From: an uncultured Francisella sp.
GTDB taxonomy: Bacteria; Pseudomonadota; Gammaproteobacteria; Burkholderiales; Neisseriaceae
Assembly: GCA_905373555.1 (NCBI GenBank)
Contig: CAJPTP010000068.1
Coordinates: 1 to 6,120, forward strand
Reading direction: 5' to 3'
DNA: 6,120 nt
Both the position numbers and the translations under genes were made by a program. The notes under the pieces are model-generated. The model worked only from the letters and a program-made list of their open reading frames with translations. It had not been told where the DNA came from and did no database searches. This document shows positions 1 through 6,120 of the stretch, one piece after another; the stretch's first letter is position 1, and the number at the start of each line of letters is the position of its first letter.

Positions 1-30
1 AACAAAAACAAACAATGAAACAACAAAGGG

Positions 31-71
31 AAAAAACATAAATGGAATCGGCGCCCCATCGGCGCCGATTC
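31..71 (-). terminator. Intrinsic terminator downstream of rho
   Basis: The arms at 45-55 and 61-71 are perfect 11-bp inverted repeats (GAATCGGCGCC against GGCGCCGATTC) with a 5-nt loop. Read on the minus strand, the hairpin is followed by a T-rich stretch (CATTTATGTTTTTT, then more T-rich sequence to the window edge). This is the layout of a factor-independent terminator. It lies about 165 nt beyond the rho stop codon, so it would end the rho transcript. Read on the plus strand there is no T tract after the hairpin, which fixes the orientation. The intervening 3' sequence (72-236) has no gene; it contains a 12-bp palindrome, GGATCGCGATCC, at 184-195. Confidence 0.75.
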
Positions 72-236
72 TTCAGACTTCGCCCCAACCGTCGGGGCCG
101 CCGCGGCGTTCGCATCCGCCGCCGTCGCCGTCCGCTCATCCCCGCCCCGGCGAGGAACTCGAAGCGGCGGCTTGGCCGAATCGGGATCGCGATCCGCGGC
201 CGAATGGCTAAGCCAGCTTGGGGAGGCGGCGCGAAA

Positions 237-2090
237 TCAAGACTTCATGGCCGAGAAGAAATCGGCGTTGGTTTTGCTCTTTTTGATGCGCTCAAGCAGA
301 TTCATGGTCGATTCCAAGTCGTCGCTGACCCAAGTGCGCCGATACATCCAAATCTTTTGGCGCGTCGCGTCGTCGTACAGCAGATCCTCGCGCCTTGTGC
401 CGCTGCGGGCGATGTTGATCGCGGGATAGTAGCGGCTTTCGGCCAAGCGCCGATCCAAGTGCAGCTCCATGTTGCCCGTGCCCTTGAACTCCTCGTAAAT
501 GACGTCGTCCATGCGGCTGCCCGTGTCCACCAAGGCGGTGGCGATGATCGTGAGCGACCCGCCCTCCTCGATGTTGCGCGCCGCGCCGAAGAAGCGCTTG
601 GGCCGATGCAGGGCGTTGGCGTCGACTCCGCCCGTGAGCACCTTGCCCGAGGACGGCACGACGGCGTTGTAGGCGCGGGCCAAGCGCGTGATCGAATCGA
701 GCAAAATCACCACATCCTTGCCGTGCTCGGCCAGGCGCTTGGCTTTTTCGATCACCATCTCGGCGACTTGGACGTGGCGCGAGGCGGGCTCGTCGAACGT
801 GGAGGCGATCACCTCGCCATCCACCTCGCGGGTCATCTCCGTCACCTCCTCGGGCCGCTCGTCGATCAGCAGCACGATCAGCTTCAACTCGTGGGGCTTG
901 CTGAAAGACGGGCGGCGCTTGTCGTCGGGGGCGTCGGGGGCGCTTTGCTGCGCAAAGCGGCCGCCCTTGCCGTAATTTTTGACCAGCGACTGGGCGATGC
1001 TCTTGAGCATCACGGTTTTGCCCGACTTGGGCGGCGCGACGATCAACGCCCTTTGGCCTTTGCCCAAAGGCGCCATGAGGTCGATGACGCGGCCCGTGAC
1101 GTTGATGTCGATCCCGCCCGGCCCCGGGGAGTCGCTTTCGGTTTCGAGAATGAAGCGCTCGTTGGGGAAGATGGGCGTGAGGTTTTCGAACAGGATCTTG
1201 TGCTTGCAGTCCTCGGGCGAGTCGCCGTTGATGGTCTCAAGCTTGATCAAGGCCAAGTAGCGCTCGCCGTCTTTGGGCGGGCGCACCAAGCCTTGAATGG
1301 TGTCGCCCGTGTGCAGGTTGAATTTGCGAATCTGGCTTGGGCTGACATAAATGTCGTCGGGCGAGGCCAAGTAAGACGTGGCGGAAATGCGCAGAAAGCC
1401 GAATCCGTCCGGCAAAACCTCCAACGTGCCCTCGCCGCGGATCAAATCGCCCACTTGGGCCAGCTTGCGCACGATGGCAAACACCAAGTCCTGCTTTTTC
1501 ATGCGGTTGGCGTTTTCGATTTGCAGCGCCTCGGCGTCGCGAACCAAATCGGTCACGTGCTTGGCTTGCAACTCGCTGACGTAAACGATGCGACCGTTTT
1601 GCTCGAAATCCGTTTCATCCTGCTCGGCGTCGTCGCGCATCGCGACGCGCTCGCGCGGATCGGGCGCCCCTGCGTCCGGCGCAGCGCAATCCCCGCGCTC
1701 GCGCCCATGGCGCGCCGGCGCGGATTCGACGCGCCCCGACGCGCGCCAATCGCGCTCGCCCGCCCTGCCCATGCGATCCATTCTCTCTCCCATGCGATCC
1801 GCCGCCTTCGGCTCGGCCAAGCGCTCCGAACCGCGCCCCGGCTGCCGTTCGGCGCCTCGGCTCTCCGCGCCGAACCCGGCGTCCGACCGACCGCAGGCGT
1901 CGTAAGCGGCCGCGCGCTGTCTGGAGCCGCAGCGGCCCGGGGCCCGCGCCCCGGAAGCCCGGCCTGCGAATGGAGCCGGCTGCGGATCGCAAACGCCGCC
2001 TTCGGCGCCGCCGTCTTTGGGGCAGGCGCGCCGCCGCGATTCGGCGGGCTTTGACCATTCTCTTTTGGATTCGTTGATGGATTCGTTCAT
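237..2090 (-). CDS. rho: Transcription termination factor Rho with long N-terminal extension and ATPase insertion
   Basis: Rho is the hexameric RNA-dependent ATPase and translocase that releases RNA polymerase from untranslated transcripts in the cytoplasm. Family residues run in order: N-terminal helical region from about 169 ([14 protein letters not shown]), cold-shock RNA-binding fold with DGFGFLR at 228-234, Walker [10 protein letters not shown] at 351-359 (Lys358), LLIDERPEE at 407-415, Walker B LLDSITR at 463-469 (Asp465), Q-loop [11 protein letters not shown] at 481-491, and arginine-finger SGTRRED at 563-569 (Arg566). The C-terminus [10 protein letters not shown] matches the family end. 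The length is 617 residues against about 420 usual. The excess is an Arg/Gly/Ala-rich, probably disordered stretch (1-168, with five Cys) and an insertion at about 374-400. The ATG at 2088-2090 lacks a clear ribosome binding site. In-frame Met100 and Met151 (codon at 1638-1640) are alternative starts, but the upstream codons keep high GC3, so I keep the long form. It appears monocistronic, with a terminator downstream. Confidence 0.97.
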   Translation of the reverse strand: MNESINESKREWSKPAESRRRACPKDGGAEGGVCDPQPAPFAGRASGARAPGRCGSRQRAAAYDACGRSDAGFGAESRGAERQPGRGSERLAEPKAADRMGERMDRMGRAGERDWRASGRVESAPARHGRERGDCAAPDAGAPDPRERVAMRDDAEQDETDFEQNGRIVYVSELQAKHVTDLVRDAEALQIENANRMKKQDLVFAIVRKLAQVGDLIRGEGTLEVLPDGFGFLRISATSYLASPDDIYVSPSQIRKFNLHTGDTIQGLVRPPKDGERYLALIKLETINGDSPEDCKHKILFENLTPIFPNERFILETESDSPGPGGIDINVTGRVIDLMAPLGKGQRALIVAPPKSGKTVMLKSIAQSLVKNYGKGGRFAQQSAPDAPDDKRRPSFSKPHELKLIVLLIDERPEEVTEMTREVDGEVIASTFDEPASRHVQVAEMVIEKAKRLAEHGKDVVILLDSITRLARAYNAVVPSSGKVLTGGVDANALHRPKRFFGAARNIEEGGSLTIIATALVDTGSRMDDVIYEEFKGTGNMELHLDRRLAESRYYPAINIARSGTRREDLLYDDATRQKIWMYRRTWVSDDLESTMNLLERIKKSKTNADFFSAMKS

Positions 2091-2118
2091 ATTGTTGGCA
2101 ATGTCAAAAAATTAAGCG

Positions 2119-2204
2119 GGCGCAAAGCGCCGCGGGAGTTTGCGGGCATACGGGCGACGAGGCTTGCGCAAAGGCAAGCCGAAGCCCGGGCGCGCCAAAG
2201 GCGC
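2119..2204 (-). repeat. Cluster of three short hairpins in the rho leader
   Basis: Three perfect inverted repeats lie just upstream of the rho start. They are GGCGC-AAA-GCGCC (2119-2131), a 7-bp stem GGCTTGC/GCAAGCC with a 6-nt loop (2161-2180), and GCGCC-AAA-GGCGC (2192-2204). All three loops contain AAA on the plus strand, which is TTT in the rho sense. If rho is transcribed from further upstream, they would fold in its 5' untranslated RNA. Rho genes are known to be autoregulated through their leaders in enteric bacteria; applying that here is inference. No convincing -10/-35 pair for rho was found between 2091 and 2300. Confidence 0.5.
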
Positions 2205-3235
2205 ATTCGCAGGGCAATAGAGGAAAAATCGCTGATTTGAAATACGGCGCCAATCGTCATTTCGGCAGACGGCCCAAGCAAGCCGATCGAAGGCGTCGCG
2301 AAAGACGAGGCGGGGCCGGCCTCGCCGCTTCGGGCTCAAAAACGCGGTTGTTTGTCAAAGCTGCGCGACAGCCGAAAAAACATCCCAAAAAGCAGGCGCG
2401 CGCCGCGCGAACAGCCGCGGCGTTGCGAAAAACGATGGGAAAGGGGTATGCAAAAGGAAACTCGGATTAAAGACTCAGTCGGCTGGGAATATCTGAAAAG
2501 CGTTCGCGCGAACATCGCCGGAGCCGGTTTGGGATGCCGAAAAGGCTCACCGTGCGCCGCCGCGCGCCAAGAAAAGGCAAGGATAGGCAAGGACAGCCGA
2601 AGCCTCGCGGCGTTCGTCAATATTGCGCTGTGATTCCCGAGGCAAACAACAAGACAATCCGCAGGCGGCGGGGCGCCGCCCGGGCGCGGGCGGAAGCCCG
2701 CTTCGACGGCCCGGGCCGCAAGCCCGAGGGCTTGACGGCGCATTCCGCCGCCGCAGAAAGCCGGCCCGGGGCGGCTGCCGCCCCGCGCCGTTCAAAGCAT
2801 GCGCGAAACATAGCAAAAGATACAGGCCAAAGCAAGGGCATGGCGCGAAGGGAAGAAATTATTCAAAAGAAATTTGATTTGCGCCGGGTAGACCCGATTC
2901 TGAGCATGCTCACCGCGCGCTCTGAAAAAAGGGCGTTTTTGCCCCCTAAATCGGCAAAATTGCCAAAAAACAAAGGGAAATGCGAATGACCGCCCGGCGT
3001 CAAACGGCGAGCGAAACGGCGTTTCTGCGCTTCGCCCTTATTCCCGTGAATGATCGAAACGCCAATCCCTTCCTTGCTTTCGACGTTCCGGGGAGGGCAA
3101 AACCGCGTCTTCCTCGCCGCGCGCCGGCATGCGGCAGGCGGATGAGCCGGTTGGACGCGCCCGAGAATAAAGGCGCCGGCAAGCGCCGCGGCCTCCCGGC
3201 CCAAGCCGCGCCGGACCAAAACCAAGCGGTCAATC
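2205..3235. other. Long gene-free spacer between divergent rho and ubiE
   Basis: About 1 kb with no recognisable product in any frame. Open frames exist on both strands, but they overlap each other, are rich in Arg, Ala, Gly and Lys as expected from GC-rich noncoding DNA, and match no family I know. I looked for a decayed thioredoxin gene (trxA often precedes rho in Betaproteobacteria) but saw no Cys-Gly-Pro-Cys codons. I saw no tRNA arm, tmRNA, 4.5S RNA or RNase P signature. The visible structure is a dense set of inverted repeats: the array at 2664-2784, CGGGT-AG-ACCCG at 2885-2896, the palindrome TGAGCATGCTCA at 2901-2912, and GAAAC-GGC-GTTTC at 3013-3025. It may be decayed sequence, or it may hold an unrecognised structured RNA. 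Confidence 0.6.
2664..2784. repeat. Tandem array of six perfect stem-loops or palindromes
   Basis: Within 121 bases I find GGCGGC/GCCGCC with a 5-nt loop (2664-2680), GCGGGC/GCCCGC with loop GGAA (2686-2701), the palindrome GGCCCGGGCC (2709-2718), CAAGCCC/GGGCTTG with a 2-nt centre (2719-2734), CGGCG/CGCCG with a 5-nt loop (2736-2750), and GGGGCGGC/GCCGCCCC with a 1-nt centre (2768-2784). The arms are perfect, and the units follow one another closely without overlapping. This resembles clustered palindromic elements of the REP/BIME kind or a heavily structured RNA, but the units are not copies of one sequence. Very high GC raises the chance of such pairings, so functional meaning is uncertain. 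Confidence 0.55.
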
Positions 3236-3236
3236 G

Positions 3237-3265
3237 TTTTAGCCAAACTTGGCGGCGTGTATAAT
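3237..3265 (+). promoter_or_regulatory. Probable sigma-70 promoter of ubiE
   Basis: A perfect -10 hexamer, TATAAT, stands at 3260-3265 in otherwise GC-rich sequence. The -35 region is weak: the best candidates at 16-17 nt spacing are TTTAGC (3238-3243) or TTTTAG (3237-3242). Transcription would start near 3272, giving a leader of about 110 nt before the ubiE ATG. An in-frame upstream ATG at 3264-3266 overlaps this -10 box, so it could not be translated from this promoter. That supports the downstream ubiE start. Confidence 0.6.
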
Positions 3266-3270
3266 GGGCC

Positions 3271-3302
3271 CGCCTTGGGACGCGCGTTTCGACCCCAAGG
3301 CG
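3271..3302 (+). other. Hairpin at the 5' end of the ubiE leader
   Basis: The 9-nt arms CGCCTTGGG (3271-3279) and CCCAAGGCG (3294-3302) are perfectly complementary across a 14-nt loop. The hairpin begins where transcription from the TATAAT box should start, so it would form the 5' end of the ubiE mRNA. Such a structure could protect the message or affect translation (inference). It has no T tract, so it is not a typical terminator. I recognise no known riboswitch class. Confidence 0.45.
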
Positions 3303-3383
3303 TCATGGCAAGGACGAAGCCAAGGCGACTTGACAAGCTTGCGTCCGCCCGGCGCCGGAGCTTGGGCGCCTGCGAGGGAACAC

Positions 3384-4121
3384 ATGGGCGAAAAGACTCA
3401 TTTTGGCTATCAGACGGTGGACGAGGACGAAAAGGCCTCCAAAGTGGCGCATGTTTTCGATTCCGTCGCCAAAAAGTACGACGTGATGAACGACGTGATG
3501 AGCGTCGGATTGCACCGCTATTGGAAGAAATTCGCCGTCGGCACCTGCTCGTTGCCTCGCGACCCCAAGATTCTGGACATTGCGGGCGGCACAGGCGACG
3601 TCGCCTTGGGCTGGCTGAAAAAAGCCAAGGGCGAGCCCGAGGTGTGGCTCACGGACATCAACTACAGCATGCTCGAGATCGGCCGCGACAGGCTTTTGGA
3701 CAAAGGGTTCATCGCCCCCGTCGCCGTGTGCGACGCCGAGTGTCTGCCTTTCGCCGACGGGTATTTCGACGTCGTGTCCGTTTCTTTCGGCCTGCGCAAC
3801 ATGACGCGCAAAGAGGCGGCGCTTCGCGAGATGCGCCGCGTTTTGAAAGTCGGCGGGCAACTTTTGGTGCTGGAGTTTTCCAAAGTCTACGAGCCGCTGC
3901 GGCCCGCCTATGATCTTTACTCTTTTAAAATGCTTCCGCTTTTCGGCAAGCTGATCGCCAAAGACTTCGACAGCTACGAGTACTTGGTCGAGTCGATCAG
4001 AATGCACCCGGATCAAGAGACGCTCAAACGGATGATGGAGGAGGCGGGCTTCGAGAAGACCACCTACCACAACCTCACCGCGGGCGTGTGCGCCCTGCAC
4101 AAGGGCTTCAGGCTGTCGTGA
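3384..4121 (+). CDS. ubiE: Ubiquinone/menaquinone biosynthesis C-methyltransferase UbiE
   Basis: UbiE transfers a methyl group from S-adenosylmethionine to the quinone ring: it makes menaquinol from demethylmenaquinol and carries out the matching C-methylation step of ubiquinone synthesis. It acts in the cytoplasm or at the membrane surface. The protein has 245 residues, close to the usual 250. Family signatures are THFGYQTV (5-12), [17 protein letters not shown] (24-40), SAM-binding motif [10 protein letters not shown] (64-72), acidic motif II LTDIN (89-93), the Pro-Phe region [12 protein letters not shown] (118-129), SFGLRNMT (134-141), LLVLEFSK (160-167), and the C-terminal ESIRMHPDQ and [14 protein letters not shown]. 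The ATG at 3384 follows GAGGGA at 3374-3379 and gives the N-terminus expected for the family. An open frame continues upstream to 3249, but it crosses the promoter. In many proteobacteria ubiE is followed by ubiJ and ubiB; neither follows here. Confidence 0.97.
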   Translation: MGEKTHFGYQTVDEDEKASKVAHVFDSVAKKYDVMNDVMSVGLHRYWKKFAVGTCSLPRDPKILDIAGGTGDVALGWLKKAKGEPEVWLTDINYSMLEIGRDRLLDKGFIAPVAVCDAECLPFADGYFDVVSVSFGLRNMTRKEAALREMRRVLKVGGQLLVLEFSKVYEPLRPAYDLYSFKMLPLFGKLIAKDFDSYEYLVESIRMHPDQETLKRMMEEAGFEKTTYHNLTAGVCALHKGFRLS

Positions 4122-4338
4122 GCCAAGGCCGTGGCCGAGCCAAAAAGCGAAAGATCCCTCAACCGCGCGAATCGACGGGCGGCAAGCCCGCCAAACGCGC
4201 AAACGAACAAACGCGCGGCGCGGGCGCCCTCGGCGTCCCGCGCTGAGCAACCGACAATCAAAGAGCGACAAGCGAGCTTGGGCCAAAGCAAAGCGGATCG
4301 AATCAAGGCGGCGAAGAAACTGATTCAAAGCACAACGG

Positions 4339-4359
4339 CGCGCGGGAGACTCCCGCGCG
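4339..4359. repeat. 21-bp near-perfect palindrome downstream of ubiE
   Basis: The 10-nt arms CGCGCGGGAG (4339-4348) and CTCCCGCGCG (4350-4359) are exactly complementary around a single central A. As RNA it would form a 9-bp stem with loop GAC. No T tract follows, so it is not a canonical terminator. It could be an mRNA-stabilising 3' hairpin for ubiE or a palindromic protein-binding site; neither is shown by the sequence. Confidence 0.5.
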
Positions 4360-4577
4360 ATCGGGCGCCAACCGCCGAAGAAAACCCGCGGGCCTTGCCT
4401 CAAACCGACAAGAGCGCAATCAACAAAACCCAACGCCGAGCGGGCCAAGCAAAAGCAAACGAACCGGCAAGCCCGCGGCGCCAAGCGCGCAGCGCGCAAC
4501 GCTCAAACCCCGGGATGATTTGCCGCCGCTTTGCCGAAGGCCGCGCCGAAGCGGCGCTTGGCCGGGCGCGGGGCGGC

Positions 4578-4610
4578 TTGACGCGTTTTTTGACGTGTTT
4601 TTTGACGTTT
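4578..4610. repeat. 12-bp tandem repeat, about 2.8 copies
   Basis: The unit TTGACGYGTTTT occurs at 4578-4589 and 4590-4601, with a partial copy (TTGACGTTT) at 4602-4610. The two full copies differ at one base. The tract leads directly into the likely terminator hairpin. On the minus strand it would translate as repeated Lys-Thr-Arg-Gln, but I do not regard that frame as coding. Confidence 0.75.
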
Positions 4611-4641
4611 GAAGGGGCGCCCGGCCTTCGTTTTTTTTTTT
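4611..4641 (+). terminator. Likely intrinsic terminator with an 11-T run, downstream of ubiE
   Basis: A short stem, GAAGG (4611-4615) with CCTTC (4625-4629) around a 9-nt GC-rich loop, is followed after one G by eleven consecutive T residues (4631-4641). Two more T runs follow (7 T at 4662-4668, 6 T at 4676-4681). The orientation fits termination of transcripts coming from ubiE before the helicase gene. The stem is only five pairs (six with a U-G pair), so efficiency is uncertain. The 11-T run stands out in such GC-rich DNA. Confidence 0.5.
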
Positions 4642-4743
4642 GCCCCTTTGCCGCAGTCGACTTTTTTTGTCTTTGTTTTTTCTTCAGTTTCCCCGGGGCG
4701 AGGGCCGAGCTTGGAACCGCGCCCCGCCTTTGTTCGTTTCGCC

Positions 4744-4764
4744 GTTTGCAGTTTGCCGTTTGCG
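4744..4764. repeat. 7-bp tandem repeat, three copies
   Basis: GTTTGCN is repeated three times in a row (4744-4750, 4751-4757, 4758-4764), with only the last base of the unit changing (A, C, G). It lies about 60 nt before the helicase ribosome binding site. It abuts a small hairpin with arms GCGCA/TGCGC (4762-4778). No function is evident. Confidence 0.7.
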
Positions 4765-4823
4765 CAGGGCGCTTGCGCCTTGGCGCCGTCGCTCGTCGCG
4801 CCGCCTTGGGTTGAACGACCCGC

Positions 4824-4830
4824 GAGGTGA
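4824..4830 (+). promoter_or_regulatory. Strong ribosome binding site of the helicase gene
   Basis: GAGGTGA at 4824-4830 matches the anti-Shine-Dalgarno target almost perfectly and sits just before ATG at 4834-4836. It fixes the helicase start and is the strongest ribosome binding site in the window. No clear -35/-10 pair was found in the T-rich stretch upstream. Confidence 0.85.
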
Positions 4831-4833
4831 ACG

Positions 4834-6120
<1,287 letters not shown>

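Larger units (their letters stand above)
4122..4823. other. Gene-poor spacer between ubiE and the helicase gene
   Basis: About 700 bases without a recognisable gene. A frame opens with GTG at 4131, in the same phase as ubiE and 9 nt after its stop codon, and stays open to 4814 (227 codons). Its first half is rich in Lys, Arg, Ala, Gln and Ser. Its second half turns Phe/Cys-rich where the DNA becomes T-rich. It lacks a good ribosome binding site, and its third-position GC is visibly lower than in ubiE, so I do not call it a gene. A minus-strand frame (4503-4910) giving a Lys-rich product starts inside the helicase gene and is equally doubtful. The plus strand is A-rich up to about 4510 and T-rich from about 4580. 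Transcription from ubiE probably ends in the T-rich part. Confidence 0.55.

Noticed and set aside
42..2054. 670-codon open frame on the plus strand, antisense to rho
   Set aside because: It mirrors the rho coding frame in GC-rich DNA, where high third-position GC removes antisense stops. The product has no recognisable domain, and rho is certain on the other strand.
2102..2107. Perfect TTGACA on the minus strand as the -35 box of rho
   Set aside because: It lies only about 11 nt before the ATG and has no -10-like hexamer at 16-18 nt spacing. Transcription would begin inside the coding region.
2448..2633. 61-codon plus-strand frame (MQKETRIKDSVGWEYLKS...) preceded by AAAGGGG
   Set aside because: The purine stretch is only one base from the ATG, too close for a normal ribosome binding site. 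The product matches nothing I know, and overlapping frames on both strands are equally open.
2925..2956. Minus-strand hairpin GGGC/GCCC followed by six T as a terminator
   Set aside because: The stem has only about four pairs and no minus-strand gene lies upstream for it to terminate, so the call is too weak.
2863..3336. 157-codon minus-strand frame in the rho-ubiE spacer
   Set aside because: No recognisable domain and no clear ribosome binding site; it runs through the ubiE promoter and leader, and its composition is like that of the other random frames here.
3249..3383. Upstream extension of ubiE by 45 codons
   Set aside because: It overlaps the TATAAT promoter. The family N-terminus matches the ATG at 3384, which has GAGGGA just upstream.
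3303..4499. 398-codon minus-strand open frame across ubiE
   Set aside because: It is the antisense shadow of ubiE extended into the noncoding spacer; its composition is typical of reversed coding sequence.

Overview
This window looks like chromosomal DNA from a GC-rich proteobacterium. The Rho ATPase core and the UbiE sequence most resemble Betaproteobacteria of the order Burkholderiales, for example the Rho stretches [12 protein letters not shown] and SGTRRED and the UbiE opening [14 protein letters not shown]. That placement rests on remembered family sequences, not on a search. Three genes are certain: rho on the minus strand (237-2090), ubiE on the plus strand (3384-4121), and a DEAD-box RNA helicase of the RhlE type on the plus strand (4834 to beyond the right edge). 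No mobile element, CRISPR array, tRNA or rRNA is visible.

Layout. Positions 1-71 hold an intrinsic terminator facing the end of rho. The rho gene is unusually long at 617 codons. It has about 168 extra residues before the normal Rho start and about 27 extra residues inside the ATPase domain. From 2091 to about 3235 lies more than 1.1 kb with no recognisable gene. This stretch is dense in perfect inverted repeats, including three hairpins in the rho leader (2119-2204) and six tandem stem-loops at 2664-2784. A perfect TATAAT box at 3260-3265 and a leader hairpin then precede ubiE. After ubiE come about 700 bases without a convincing gene. They contain a 21-bp palindrome, two short tandem repeats and a likely terminator with an 11-T run. 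The helicase gene follows, with a strong ribosome binding site.

How the genes relate. They do not form an operon. Rho ends transcripts genome-wide, UbiE methylates quinone precursors, and RhlE-type helicases remodel structured RNA. Rho and ubiE are divergent and about 1.3 kb apart, so each should have its own promoter. The known genes cover only about 63 % of the window. That is low for a bacterium and suggests spacer expansion or decay, perhaps a host-associated lifestyle (inference). The most interesting signal is the oversized Rho, whose internal insertion contains a perfect palindrome resembling those in the nearby spacers.
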